Assembly: GCA_033065855.1 (NCBI GenBank)
Contig: JAVXUO010000603.1
Location: 62,001-126,000 of the forward strand
Source of the DNA: Escallonia rubra
Taxonomy: Eukaryota; Streptophyta; Magnoliopsida; Escalloniales; Escalloniaceae
Reading direction: 5' to 3'
Length of the DNA: 64,000 nucleotides
The notes below the pieces were generated by a model. That model was given only the letters and a program-made list of their open reading frames with translations, searched no databases and was not told where the DNA came from. The position numbers and the translations under genes were made by a program. Below are positions 10,926-23,535 of this stretch, piece after piece (the stretch's first letter is position 1; every line of letters starts with the position of its first letter).

Positions 10926-12964
10926 TGTAATGCCCCGATTTTTTTTAGCGTTAATTTTAAATAAACAGAGGCAGAAAATCACAAAATACATAGTCTCCCA
11001 ATTGGATATTCAGAGCATCTAAGAATAAGTCTTCAAGAAACATCAATAAATGTCACAACGGCTTAAAACAGTTGCATTGACTTTAATTACTCTTGCATGA
11101 GCTCCAAAATGAAATCTAAAGCAAAATCTTGTCAACAATAAATATAAAAGGAAAATTCTTCCCTAAAAAGCTTCTTACTTAGTCATGCGTTATAATCCTT
11201 TACACAGCTACAAACACTGGCTGGTAATCTGAAAGTAAGGGGGTGAGCATAAAGCCTAGTAAAGATAATCGCACACACCCACCCACAGATTACAAAGCAC
11301 GCTATATCGATAATAGTACTTGGAGTTAATAAAATATGATACCAAGGTGGATGGCGAATACCAAAATCAATTGACTAACTTTCAATTCAAAAATCAAATA
11401 AGCAACAAGATCAAATAGCTCGTATCAGTGGACAATACAATCTCAAAGTAAGGAATTACCATATAAAACTAAATTTGTAGCGGGTCAAAAGGTTTCGGTG
11501 TGTTTTAAATAATACAAATTTAAGTTCAAAACGTTTCCACAAGTTCTGATAAGAATATTTTATATTTCAAAAAGACTCCAGCGAATTCAATAACACTTCA
11601 GATAAGTTTGAAAAATTCTTCAAATAGATCAAATATCAAAATCTAAATGTTCAATCAGTACAAAGATGAAGACCACGAGAGCCATTTAGAAATGTGTCAC
11701 GCGTGCCATCACTGACATGTGAGACAAGGTTCAGAAATTAAGATTGCGATCTCTAGCTCATCCTGCTGAGCTAGCCCACGTTCCAATCCAAGTGGATAAG
11801 TCAGAAATAGATAAGTCACATGCACTGTGACATGGCTCGCCAGATTATAAAAATATATACCAAATCAACTTTATAAACACCAAGAGTTTGAAGCCGACAA
11901 AGTCATTCTCGTTCACACGATTCTACGCAGAATGGTTTTATTCAAGGGCTAACTTCAACAATGAAATCAACAAATTCTGATAAAAACTTAAACTACAAAG
12001 TTAAAGAAGACTTTTCAAGGATTTCATAATGTCCAAGATCATTAAAAACAAATGAAAGAAAAATAAGATACAATAAATCGAAGTTGGCTGGTCTGAATTG
12101 GCAGAAATATAAGCATAACAATGTTCATGTCTATTTGTGAATGTTGATCACTTGGAATTTTGGAAAACCCAAAAATACAAAGTTGTAGAAAACTATTTGA
12201 GGTTTTCAAAAAGTGTAAGAACACTGAAATTGCACAAGGAAAAAAAAAGTTACGGACTCTTGAAGTTGCTACAAAGATTTATAACAAAAAAGATCACGAA
12301 TCAAAGTCAATAATCGAATGTACAAAGAACTATTTACCGTAAATATCAAGAATGTAATTAGGGTTCTAAAGAATAAATATATCTCTTTAAATAATAAATC
12401 AATTGACGAATGGATCGATAATCAAAATTCAGATGGGATAAATGCGTGAAAAAACCCTTACCTTAATTGCGCAAATCAACTCTAAGTCTTGATCTCCTCA
12501 AACAAATTATATCAAAACCCTAATATAATAATACTTAAAGTTTCAATTAGACTCTATCAATCACAGTTTCTTATGTGATTCTTACCACAAACTTCAATCC
12601 CAAATATCAAAATAAGCTCTTATATCAATGTAGTGACCAAAATTTGAAGAGTGTTCCTCTTAGAGATTCTTTGGAGGCTCTTCTGAAGTTTGTGGTGTCT
12701 AGAAATTATATTGTACATAAATCATCAGCCTAAAAGGAATGTAATTATATTTCTAGAATTGTAAAATACCCATTACGTCCCAAAATTCTCTAAAACTAAA
12801 GCCTAAATTAAAATTGGGTCATCTAATCCCAAAAGCATAATCCACTTTCCATGAATAAAAAATTTAAATTGATTTTTAGGCCCACTATTTAATTTAAAGT
12901 GCACAATATAATCTAATTCGTACTTACATAAATATCCCAATAAAAAAAAATCTGGGATGTTGCA
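10926..12964 (-). mobile_element. Probable solo gypsy LTR (Tekay-like, 2.04 kb)
   Basis: On the minus strand it starts TGCAACATCCCAGATT and ends CGGGGCATTACA, the paired TG/CA ends with TGYAACATCCC typical of long chromovirus LTRs. It interrupts a degenerate tandem array whose units continue on both sides, supporting insertion as one piece. No coding sequence is inside. The 5-bp flanks (GTTTG and CTCAG) do not match, so the exact ends or integrity are uncertain. Confidence 0.55.
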
Positions 12965-13772
12965 CTCAGACTTTGCCTCGGGACTCCTGCTCTGTTCTTA
13001 GCCACCGGACCTCACCCCAAGACATTTATGGTCTTCAAACATTGCCCCAGACTAGTACTTTGTTCTTAGTCGCTGGAGCTTGCCCTGAGATTTTGATGGT
13101 TGTCGGGACTTCGCCCAAGGACTCATGTCTTCTCTTGCCTCGCCGGACTCCATACATGGAATTCATCTTAACTTGGATCTCACTCAGTGTACCATACCTT
13201 GTTCTTCTCTACCAACTTAGTTAGAGATGAGATGTTAGATAAAATACTTAGTATGACAATTACTCTTTCCGTATTTTTCTAAATCTAGAATATTCTACGG
13301 CCCTCTAATATATAATTATCTTTTTCTTTACCTTTTCAATAAAAAATAATCAATACTTTGCATTTTAGACTTCAAAAGCAAAAAAAATGCAGTTTGGCAT
13401 CAAGATGTGAAGAACAACTTTTGGTGTAGGTAGTAGCACTAGCAGTGCCAAACTGGCCCGTAGCTAGCTTGCAATGTTATGTTTCGCTGTTTGCATCATA
13501 TACACTAATGCTTATTTGTATACTAGAAAGACGAAGTACTGTAACTTTTTATGATCAATATTCGACTCTTTCTAAGTGTATTTTAGGGTTGGTCATGGAA
13601 CATCAATTGATAGTCCCGGGTATGAGGAGGAAGAGGTGTCACCTTTGAAAGTCGTTTAGAAAATGGAGGTTCCATTGCCACGTTCTATTATGTGGGGTTA
13701 GTCAAGTCTCGGGTCTATTAATTTGGAACACCATGCAGCAATAATGGGTATATATTTGAAGCGAAGTGTAAT
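12965..13772. other. Continuation of degenerate array, then AT-rich DNA
   Basis: Units with GGACCTC, GGGACTC and TGTTCTTAG blocks continue to about 13160. After this the sequence is AT-rich with no recognisable gene. Confidence 0.5.
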
Positions 13773-14167
13773 AGTACGACTTAACAACATAGGTTAAAGT
13801 AAGTCCGTAATCTCTTCAATGATAAGGAAACTCTTTGGTACTGTATTTGGTTAGTCTTTTTGTTAATTTAGTTTTAATATATCATGAATGTGAAGAAGAT
13901 TTCAGTAAAAAGATGAAAGCATGTACTCACCTTGTTTGAATATCATTTATAGAACTTTGAATATGTAAACATTAATTTTATACCATTTCTAATAATTATG
14001 AAGACCTTTAGGATGTTTGAACACCATGTTTCGGCAAACTTATTTTTTATTATGTCAACATGAGACATGAACTAGACAAGCTTTTGTTGTATATCCGCAA
14101 TGAATTAGTGAAAAGTGGTTTGGAAAAGGTAAGTTTGATGTTTTTGAAAACCTAATTTAATATGACA
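13773..14167. repeat. Left copy of a roughly 390-bp direct duplication
   Basis: Starts AGTACGACTTAACAAC and ends AATATGACA; repeated at 18729-19118 with scattered substitutions and small indels. The left copy is continuous with its upstream flank, so it looks like the unoccupied insertion site. The right copy begins exactly at the outer end of a copia LTR. Confidence 0.9.
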
Positions 14168-15012
14168 GTGGTACAAGCGGTTCGACACTTTCATGGCAGA
14201 GAGAGGTTACACAAGGAGTGCCCATGACAATTGTGTATATCACCAGAGGCTGCAGATGGTTCTCATATATACTTGCTGTTGTATGTTGACGACATGTTGA
14301 TAGCTGCAAAATCGATGTTAGATGTCAAAGGTTTGAAATAGTAGTTGAAAAGGGAATTGAGATCAAAGACTTGGGTGCAACAAAGAGCATATTAGGAATG
14401 AAGATTCAAAGGGATCGACCTGCAGGAATTTTGTACATGTCCCAGAAAAATAACATTGAGCGAGTACTATAGCACATTGGTGTGAAAAATTCTAAACCTG
14501 TGACTACTTATTTGGCAGCAGACTTCAAGCTTTTAGCAGCTAATTCCCCACAGACCCAGGAGAAGGTGGAGCACATGGCATGTGTTCCATATGCTAGTGC
14601 AGTAGGCAGTCTCATGTATACTATGGTTTCTACAAGACCCGATATTTCTCATGCGGTCAGTGTGGTTAGCGTGTACATGGGTAATCATGGGAAAGCTCAT
14701 TGACAGGCAATGAAGTGGATACTTCGATACCTGAGAGGTACTGCAGATACTGGTTTAGTTTACCATCAGTGATAAAGTTATTGAATATGTGGATTCAGAC
14801 TACGCTGGAGATTTGGATAGGAGGAGATCTTTGACAGGTTTTGTCTTCACTTTTTCAAGCTGTGTGATCAGTTGGAAGGCTACTCTTCAGACTATTGTTG
14901 CCTTGTCTACTACAGAAGCTGAGTACATAACAGCGACCGAAGCAGTGAAGGAAGCTATTTGGTTGAAGGGCTTGGTTGATGATTTAGGGTTAAAGCAGGA
15001 ATTTATCAATGT
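14168..15012 (+). pseudogene. copia RT (C-terminal) and RNase H, 5' part
   Basis: A 5'-truncated copia pol. It begins inside RT (QWYKRFD motif), then shows LLYVDDMLIAAKS in interrupted frames, a SLMYTMVSTRPDISHAVS block and RNase H with DSDYAGDLDRRRSLTGF and STTEAEYI. It contains several stops. At 15012 the RNase H is interrupted by a CACTA transposon and resumes at 18018. Gag, protease, integrase and N-terminal RT are missing. The join to non-element DNA at 14167/14168 is abrupt. Confidence 0.9.
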
Positions 15013-18000
15013 CACTACAAGAAAAGAGACTTTTTGCGACGAATTTTTCCGTCGCTAAAAGTTCATTTTCTGTCGATAAAGACTTTTAGCGACGGACTGT
15101 CCGTCGCTAAAAGTCCGTTGCAATAAAGGCCGTTGCTAAAAGATTGGCGACGGAAATTGATAATCCGTCTGTAAAAGTAAGACTTTTACCGACGAAAATA
15201 AATTCTTTTACCGACGGAATATTCCGTCAGTAAAAGTATTTTTTAATTTCTGCAAAAAAAATGTAAAAAAGACTTTTAGCGACGGAATTTCCGTCGCAAA
15301 AAGTCCATGGTTGAAAAGAGAAGACCTTTTAGGGACTGAAATTCCATCGTTAAAATTTGAAATCTTTCGTGACATATTTCCGTAACTAAAAATAATTTAT
15401 GATTTGTTTAAAATACTTATGGCGACATAATGTCGTCGCTAAAAGTACATCATCAAAAATTGTAAAAAGGCTGTTTTTCAATTTGTTTTATGTTTTAAAA
15501 TTCCAAACTTGCTTCTTGTAATTGAATTCACACAAGCAAATAAATCAACTAATCCATGGACAATTAACCGTAACCAACTAACTAATCCATCGACAATTTC
15601 ATTATTTAAACTAACATCCATTCTTTACCAAATTTCAAGTCATACAAATAAGATTTAAGTCACGCACCATATCAATTAACATTCAATACTAACTTTACAA
15701 AATATACTAGATCACATCGTACATATTCCAATGTAAAATTTTAACTTTCATCGGAACAAAAGATACAAAAGGAGCAAAGACTGATAGAATTACAAGTCCA
15801 TCAGAAGCTGCTGCAATTGCTGCTGTTACTTCACCCATCAAGAAACTTCAAAATCTGAAAGAGAAATGTATGAAATTAAGCAAAACTGCTTCAACAAGAA
15901 CTAAAAGATCACAATTTCTTGTAAGTAACACAAATGGATCAAAGACTAATGTGCATTTGATATATACAAATCATTACAATGTGAAACATAAGGGAAACCT
16001 TGGTTTTAACATCCAACTGAATATGTACAAACCCCAAGAGCCTGTCCACTAAAGGTATTGCTTTATATATGAACATGGCATTCAGCAACACAAATGAGTC
16101 TTACTTTTGACAAGCTAGTGAAACAACTGCAACTAGTTTCAGAGCCCAACTATCTCAAGATGTAATAGCAATGTGCACGTAAAGTTCCAAGAATGTAACA
16201 ATCTATTCACGAGCTTCCAACTTCACATCATTGTATCTCGCTAAGAGTTACAATTTTTAGTAACAACAATGGAGCGTATTCGTTTGCAAGTTGGAGTTGG
16301 GGTATCTTGCTTGAGGTTTTGGATATGAGAGTTGCTCTATGCATTTTGGAACTTAAGAATCTTGTTATATTTAAGAATCTAGAGCAATTCACCATCTATT
16401 AGTCAGTTTGGTTTATAGCAAATTCTGATATGACAGACAATAATGCCATGATCGTCGCTCAGTAGATTCAAGTGTGATCATCCCGTTATATCTATAGAGC
16501 TTTAACCTCAAATTGAATAAGACTTGAAAAAGAAATACAATGAATAAACTGCACCAGGTTTGTATCATAGCAAGAAAACAAGGAAAAAACAAACTTCTAA
16601 TAACCCGTTATCATAAAGCAAACTAATGGTCCTTTAGTTGAGTCTAGAAGCTGGCCCTTCAACGACGAAACTTATTTAAGGTCATTTAGTTGAGATATAA
16701 ATTCAACATACATAAAATAATACAGTAACTAACACTTTACATTATATATGCCAGGCCTCTACCTCATAATTCACATTATTATGTCAGGCCTTTACCTCAT
16801 AATTCAACATACATAAAAATGCTTCCTATAATGCTTCCTATAATTAACAAAAATGCTTCCTGATAACCAAACAAGCTCCTAAGAATTGGAACCAACAGTA
16901 CATTTCAGATTCCCAAATAGCTAAATACAAACATGAATATCTTGAAAAAAAAACATAGATTTATGCAGGGCGAATGAACCTTATGATATCGTTTTATTCA
17001 AGCAATTTTGGCACTAAAAACTGACTGGTGAGGACCAGGCAGATGCTCTCCAAAATTGGTTTGTCAAGCATAAACATTTCATTTTGGTGTTGTTTCTATT
17101 TTCTTATATTAGAGAAATGGATGGAATTAAGAATGAAAAAAGCCAGGAAGGCAGAATTTTATTTCAGGGTCATTCATTTTTTAAGACATTATCATTTCTA
17201 GAAGAACAGAGATCCACTTCTTAATCTAACTTTTCCGGGATAATCTATCAGCTTGTGGCAATGCAATCAAGAAGATAAAAGTTTAAGAATCCATGTGCTC
17301 CGTCCTACTTCTACTGCTACGTACTGCCATCCTTCCCCCCATAAAAAAACATAAGAGTTTAAGAAATCAGGAAATGAGGGCAAATACGTACCCAAATGGC
17401 GACAAGACAAAATGGTTGGCCGGTGGAGTCCTGAACGTCATCGTCGGCAGAGGGATGTTGGCTGGTTCTGTGGAGTCTTTGTCGGTCACTCGCCTCCGTC
17501 GCCGGCAGTGGAGGTGGTGGACGCAACAGCGACGCAGTAGATACATTGTTTGGACTGCGTGGCAGTTGGGCGGCAGTAGCGTCAGAATGGGGCATCGAGG
17601 TGGAGGTGGCGTTGGGTAGGGATGGCATCGAAAGTGGGCTACGAAGGTGGGCGGTGGAGGTGAGTGTGGGTTAGAGATCGAGAGACAAATCTAGAGAGAA
17701 AGAGAGAGGGACAGGGGAGCGACGGGGAGAATGAGAAATAAAATAGGGTTTCCGTTCTTTTAATGCCCCCAAAAGAAAAGGTCCAAAATGAGAAAAATTC
17801 AAAAAATATCATTTAGCGACGGATATTCCGTGGGTAATAATCCGTCGCTAAAAGTCTGTCGCTAAAAATCTTTACCAACGAAATTTTCTGTGGGTAAAGA
17901 TTTTTAGCAATGGACTTTTACTGACGGACAAATCCGTCAGTAAAGGCCACTTTTAGAGACAGAAATACCTTCGTCACTAAAAGTCCATCGTTAAAAACTA

Positions 18001-18014
18001 TTTTTCTTGTAGTA
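15013..18014. mobile_element. Non-autonomous CACTA transposon (3,002 bp)
   Basis: The left end is CACTACAAGAAAA. The right end is its inverted copy with the last base changed (TTTTCTTGTAGTA instead of ...GTG). A 3-bp duplication TGT (15010-15012 and 18015-18017) flanks it, the CACTA target length. Subterminal zones (15020-15450 and 17815-18000) carry many copies in both orientations of GCGACGGA and TCCGTCGCTAAAAG-like motifs, typical transposase-binding repeats. No transposase is visible. The core is AT-rich with a GC-rich block at about 17390-17640 that could be captured DNA. Removing the element and one TGT puts the two halves of the host RNase H in the same frame. Confidence 0.92.
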
Positions 18015-18017
18015 TGT

Positions 18018-18246
18018 TTACTACAACAGCCAAAGTGCCATACATCTGACCAAAAATCACATGTTCCATGAGCGGATCAAGCACATTGATGTCAGGTTTT
18101 ATTTTATTCGGGACATGATTTCTCAGGGTACTGTTATGGTAGAGAAGATTTCCACGGATGAAAATTCAGAGGACATGATGACAAAACGTATTCCAGAGAT
18201 CAAGTTTAAGCACGGCTTAGATTTGATTGGTATCAGCAGTATTTGA
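18018..18246 (+). pseudogene. copia RNase H, 3' part
   Basis: Continues the RNase H of 14168-15012 after the CACTA insertion. It contains the NSQSAIHL segment, in which the usual catalytic Asp position is Asn, then ERIKHIDVRF, a DENSEDMMTK segment and KFKHGLDLIGI close to the stop, the normal end of copia pol. Confidence 0.9.
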
Positions 18247-18337
18247 GGTGCAGCCCTAGGGGGCAGGTGTGGTAGTAAAAAATGATATTTTTCAGGTTGT
18301 TTGTAGCTTATTTTATCCAAGCCAAAGTGGAGATTTG

Positions 18338-18728
18338 TGATAATGTGTTTTGGATAAAAAAAACCCGGAATGTGTGGGCGTCCCACATCGATTATTCAGA
18401 AAAGGTTGCGATTTGACCCTAAGTATATAAGTGGTCTTGTCCCACATTGGTTAGTTAGAGAAAGTTACTACTTATATTTAAGTATATATATGTTGTCTTG
18501 TATTGTATTTTAAGTACAAGAGAGAAGAGCCATTCTTTGAGAGAGTTTGTTGAGCGAGACAAAGATCTGTAATCTACATAACTAAACATAGTGAAATCGC
18601 TACTATCATCGTGGAGTAGGCTTTCGCCGAACCACGTAAATCTTGTGTCTTGTGTGCCTCTATTTTCTGTTATTGTTTTCGATTCTCTTCTTCATTACTT
18701 GGTGTAAAATCTAGTATATTCTTTTACA
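18338..18728 (+). repeat. 3' LTR of the truncated copia element (391 bp)
   Basis: Starts TGATAATGTG directly after a polypurine-like AAAGTGGAGATTTG and ends CTTTTACA. It contains TCCCACAT repeats and a TATATAAG box. It is clearly the same family as the LTR at 62864-63249. No 5' LTR partner exists in this window. Confidence 0.88.
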
Positions 18729-19118
18729 AGTACGACTTAACAACATAGGTTAAAGTAAGTCCGTAATCTCTTAAACGATAAGGAAACTCTTTGTTACTAT
18801 ATTTGGTTAGTCTTTTTGTTAATTTAGTTTTAATATATCATGAATGTGAAGAAGATTTCAGTAAAAGGATGAAAACATGAACTCACCTTGTGAATATCAT
18901 TTATAAAATTGTGAATATGTAAACGTTAATTTTATACAATTTCTAATAATTATGAAGACCTTTATGATGTTTGAACACCATGTGTCGGCAAACTTTTTTT
19001 TTTTTTATGTCAAAATGAGACATGAACTAGACAAGCTTTTGTTGTATATCCGCAACGAATTAGTGTGGTTTGGAAAAGGTAAATTTGATGTTTTTGAAAA
19101 CCTAGGTTGAATATGACA
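18729..19118. repeat. Right copy of the roughly 390-bp direct duplication
   Basis: Partner of 13773-14167. It starts at the first base after the copia LTR, so its first five bases AGTAC would be the target-site copy. Beyond 19118 (after AATATGACA) the sequence is unrelated to what follows the left copy. Confidence 0.9.
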
Positions 19119-20437
19119 ACCATGAGAAGGACATCCATTTTTGTTTTCTTGTTTTCCTATTTAGTTTTTAGAATCATTTTCTTCGGTTAACACGGTTTAG
19201 CTGTTTTGGTTTTTCAGTATTCATTTACTTATTGCTCAAGGACATCTTTTTGAGTTTTAAAGGGTATTTTTTTTATTTAAATAGGAGAATTGGTTGTTAA
19301 TAAATAATTCACATAAGGGGATCCGTCCTTATGATTTACACTAATTATATTCTAATATAAAAGACTACGAAACTTTTCGAGACTCTAAATGTCAAAGCAG
19401 AGAGTCCAATTTACAAAAATAATATAACGCAACCATTCTTGCGCGGGAGTTGTCTCGCCTCGAGAAGCTAGAAGGGCCATTAATTCTTGAGTAGTTGTTT
19501 TAGTAGACTAAAAATTTCCTTGCAACAAAAGCTGTTGCTAAACCAATTTTCAGAGGCAGTTTACAGCAATATTTGCTATGTGTTTACACCCAAAATTGTG
19601 GAGTGGAGTTAGCTGGATCGAGTCGGCTGCAGAGAAAGATAACATCAGTAGTACGATTTTCACGTTAATAATAATTGGATAGTGATAGGTCTCCATCAAA
19701 ACAGTAGAATGGTGAGCGTGAAGGAGGGAAACAGGGAACTTGATCTCAATACTATCTCTAGCGGAAGAGACTTGATGTCGAAGGAAGATTGAGTCGAATC
19801 ATCTGCCCAAAGTGCCGCACTTGGCATATTTGGAAAACACAACGACTGAACGTTAGACCAGCATATCTTAGTACCTACTTGTGTTGGATTGTACTCTTTG
19901 ACGTTACTATATGTTTAAAGACTTTTAAAACCAATAAAACAAACTTAAAAAGGTCGTGAATAGGATTTTTTAGAGAGTAATGCGAAATTTAAACTAGTCA
20001 CAAGCATGTATCTCAATCAAACCAATGATCATAATATGCTTACTATACATCTAAAAAAAGTATAAATTTGCCGTTGACATATAATGAGATTTAAAATAAT
20101 TCGACTTGAAATATCCTCAAGCTTACATCTACTTATGCAAGGAAGTACCTTCAAGAACACTAGAATCCATTCCATCAACAAAGATCTTCCTTTAGGTCAA
20201 GATCAAAATGCTTAGAAACAGTTTGTGAGATTTTGACAAACCCAAAGCTTGATCGCAATACTTTTTTTTTCCTTCAGAAATCAATTGTTTACAACAAAAC
20301 CTTCTTGAAAGGAATTGAGTAAATAAAATGAACATCTACTGTAATAGAGAGACGAGATAATTGACGGCTTCAAGAATGCTTACTCTCAATAAACAATTTC
20401 CTCACAAAGATGCTCTTAATGATATAAAATTATGAGA

Positions 20438-20479
<42 letters not shown>

Positions 20480-21017
20480 TATAATGCTTGAGTTTTGATG
20501 TTTCTCTAGATGAGAACGAGGAACATATGCAAAGCATGAGCAACAGTGTTGAATATATCCGCCGTTGGAATCTCCGATACTTAAATCTGAATCTTGGGTA
20601 AGCAGTGTTCACGTAAAACTGGTTTTTTTTAGTGGGCAACTTTATCCCCATCAAATCATAAGTGTCTTCTCTAAACCAATTATATTTTTTTTCATCTTCT
20701 TTTCCTTGTAAAAAACCAGTTAATTTACCATGGAGAAAATAATAATAAAAATAAGACTGTTCAGCCTGGCAAGAAGTCGGCAACAAACACAAAAAGCGAC
20801 CCGCACCCAGGTAAAATTTTGTACAACAGAATCATCGCCATCACTAGTCGGATACAAACAAAAAATAAAACAATAATTTCTAATGTGTTAATCTTCTTTC
20901 CCCAGGATATTTTTCTCTTGGATTAATGATGTAGGTGGGTGGAACCTAAAAGGTCCAAAATATCAGACAACGTGTCAGGAACCTAAAAGTCCAACATACA
21001 AATAGATATACATACAC

Positions 21018-21059
<42 letters not shown>

Positions 21060-21442
21060 GCAAAAGGGTGTCGTATGTATGCATGTGTTGCCCTCATCTC
21101 CATCTTTAGATTTCTAGCATATTGCAACCACACCACATGCAACAGCACATGCAACCTTTTTGGCTTCTTTTCTTTTTAAGAGAATTTATTATATATTTTC
21201 TCAAAGCTGATGACATCATCAAGAAAGAGAAGTAAGAAAGTTGGCTTTATCACCTCTTGGGTGTTATAGCTTATAATCATTTTAGTTCCATGCCTGTGAG
21301 GCAGTTACGTGCAAATACATGAAAGAAAAGAAACCCAAGTTTGAGGGGGGGGGGGGGACATGAACCTTCTTGGGTTCAATTTGACATCAACTCAATGAAA
21401 ATGCAGGAGTTGTAATAACCTAATGTGGGCTATACATATGCA
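19119..21442. other. Intergenic DNA with GA microsatellites
   Basis: AT-rich, no recognisable gene. (GA)n tracts lie at about 20437-20477 and 21020-21057, with a G run at about 21343-21357. A minus-strand frame of 120 codons (20430-20792) ends in Leu-Ser repeats from the GA tract and matches no family I know. Confidence 0.6.
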
Positions 21443-23500
21443 TTATATGCTAAAGAGTGAGGGTTTTAAAAGAACATGGCCGACGGCCACTGAAAGCGTT
21501 TGACAGGAAGAGCTTTGGTAAGCAAGTTGATCCCGACAATGTCTAAATAGAACATGAAGTGCACCACGAGTAGCACAATCTCGAACAAAGTGATAGTCAA
21601 TCTTGATATGCTTAGTGCGACAATGTCGTATAGGGTTGGCAACAAGATACGTGGTACTAATTAGAGGTGAACATTTAAACCATTGAAACCGATCCAATCG
21701 TGAAAATCAAACCGGCCAATCTGTCTAGTTCCAAACCGATCTAAAAACCAATCGATTTGATTTTTTTTTTTCAAACCGTATATTCAGTTCGGTCGGTTCG
21801 GTTCGGATTTTTTTGAAACCGAAACCGATCATATAGAGTATAACATATTTATATTTTTACTTGACACCAGTTATTTTACTAACCTCAGTTATCTAACCAC
21901 TCATATAAAATGGGAGTAACCCTAAATTCCTTGAGCGTAACACACATTTTTCACTGTATTATCAATTGTGATATAAATTTCAGTTTTTTTTTGGAACTTA
22001 TTAACATGTATAAGTTATTAATTTTCGAACCTAAATTTGTCCATAATTGAGTTTGGCTCAAACCGATTAAACCGTCTAAACTGATCCATTCAACCCGCAG
22101 AAACCGAACCGTTCAACGACGGTTCGGTTTTCTTTTTTCAAACCGAAGTTGGTCGGTTCAGTTTGGTATTCAGCCTCCAAACCGAACCGAGCGAACTATG
22201 CTCACCTCTTGTACTAATGTTGTCACAGTAAATAACAAGAGCAGCCGGAAGAAAGTTACCGAGATCGCTTAGCAGAGACTAGATCCAACGTAAATCCACG
22301 GTCGAAATGGCCAACAACTTCAGCACTAGAGCGAGAGGCCATAAGTTGCTTGAGAAAAAACCAAGAGATCATGATGTCACTAAAGAAAATACAACTACCA
22401 AGTCTAGAGCAATGACCATGACCACTATCAAACAAGTCAGCATAAGGAAGAGCAAAAAGCGTAAATGAGAGTGCCAGAGAGTGCAAAAGGATAAACCCAT
22501 AGCAAGAGTGCGCCTAACATAACGGGTGAATGCGCTTAACAGCAGCATAATTGAAAAAAAAGTAGGGTAGTGGAAAACTACGACACCTCATTCATAGCGT
22601 AAGAAAGGTGAGGATGGGTGAGAGCCAAGCACTGAAGACCGCCGACAAGACTGTGATACATATTGTCATCAGGAGCGGGTCACCGATGGTGGTAGAAAGC
22701 TATGAGCCAAGAGCAGCCTGCGTGCTAAGAGGGTTAGAGTCAAGCAAACCTACAGTGGTAGAGCAAATCGGTGGCATAATTTTTTCACAACAAGAGAATA
22801 TGATTAGTGGTGCATTCAACATCCATTCCTAAAACATAATTTAAGGGCCCCAAATCCTTCATACTAAGATGACAAAAACAAGATCAAGAGAGAAATGCCA
22901 TGACAATCACTAACAGTGAATACAATATCATCAGCTAAAGGAGCTGGATAATGGAGCCAGAAGACGTATGACGAACAAATGAAGAGGAGTAGGATTTGTT
23001 AGAAAGATAACCAAGCTCAAAGATAATGTAAAGCGACAAAACCACGCAGGAGGAGCCTATTTTAAATCATAAAAGGGCCTTATACATGTGACAAACATAA
23101 CTCGGCGAGAGAGAGAAACAAAAATAGGTAGCAGAGTCATGTAAACAGATTCGTCAGTATCACTGTCAAGAAAGGTATTACGAACATCAAGTTGGCAAAG
23201 AGGCCAATGAAAGGTTCAAGTAGGAGTAAGGACTATAAAAATAGTTGGATAATTGACAACATGACTAAAGATCTGAGTGAAGTCAACACCCAATTGTTGA
23301 TGAAAGACATCAGCAACAAGATGAACTTTACAACGTTCAGTAGTTCCATAAGCAAAAAATGCTTGGCCTAAAAGACCTATTTACAACCTATAACTTTCTG
23401 GATCTGGGGAGAAGGAACCAAAGACCACGTGTAGTTTTAAAGTAAGGCATTGAACTCATTAAGCATTGTTGTATGTGAAGCCTGATTTCAATCCAGAGAC
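21443..23500 (-). pseudogene. Antisense copia pol remnant (RT to RNase H) split by a MITE
   Basis: Read on the minus strand, RT-like sequence (about 23480-22700, heavily decayed) leads into RNase H. It shows a GSCIFFSD and ISWFFLKQ segment followed by SRSSAE (22256-22486), then CDNIST, and beyond the MITE TYLVANPIRHCRTKHIKIDYHFVRD-like sequence cut by frame changes. The HCRTKHIKIDYHFVRD form differs from the other copias here and suggests a Retrofit/Ale-like lineage (inference). The hAT MITE at 21662-22210 separates the Ser-Thr of the CDNIST motif from the rest. Confidence 0.82.
21662..22210. mobile_element. Second hAT-type MITE (549 bp)
   Basis: Ends are TAGAGGTGAACAT and ATGCTCACCTCTT, imperfect inverted repeats related to the MITE at 634-1257. 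It is flanked by a perfect 8-bp duplication GTACTAAT (21654-21661 and 22211-22218). Subterminal sequence again carries many CGGTTCGGTTT-like motifs in both orientations. The target is coding sequence of an older copia RNase H, which independently confirms both boundaries. Confidence 0.92.
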
Positions 23501-23535
23501 ATTGTTACAATGAGGTAGTGACCCGAAGCAAGTTT

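Noticed and set aside
15870..16052. 60-codon frame inside the CACTA at 15013
   Set aside because: Short, unlike any transposase, and no similarity recognised.
20430..20792. 120-codon minus-strand frame
   Set aside because: Ends in Leu-Ser repeats from a GA microsatellite; no recognised domain and no gene context.
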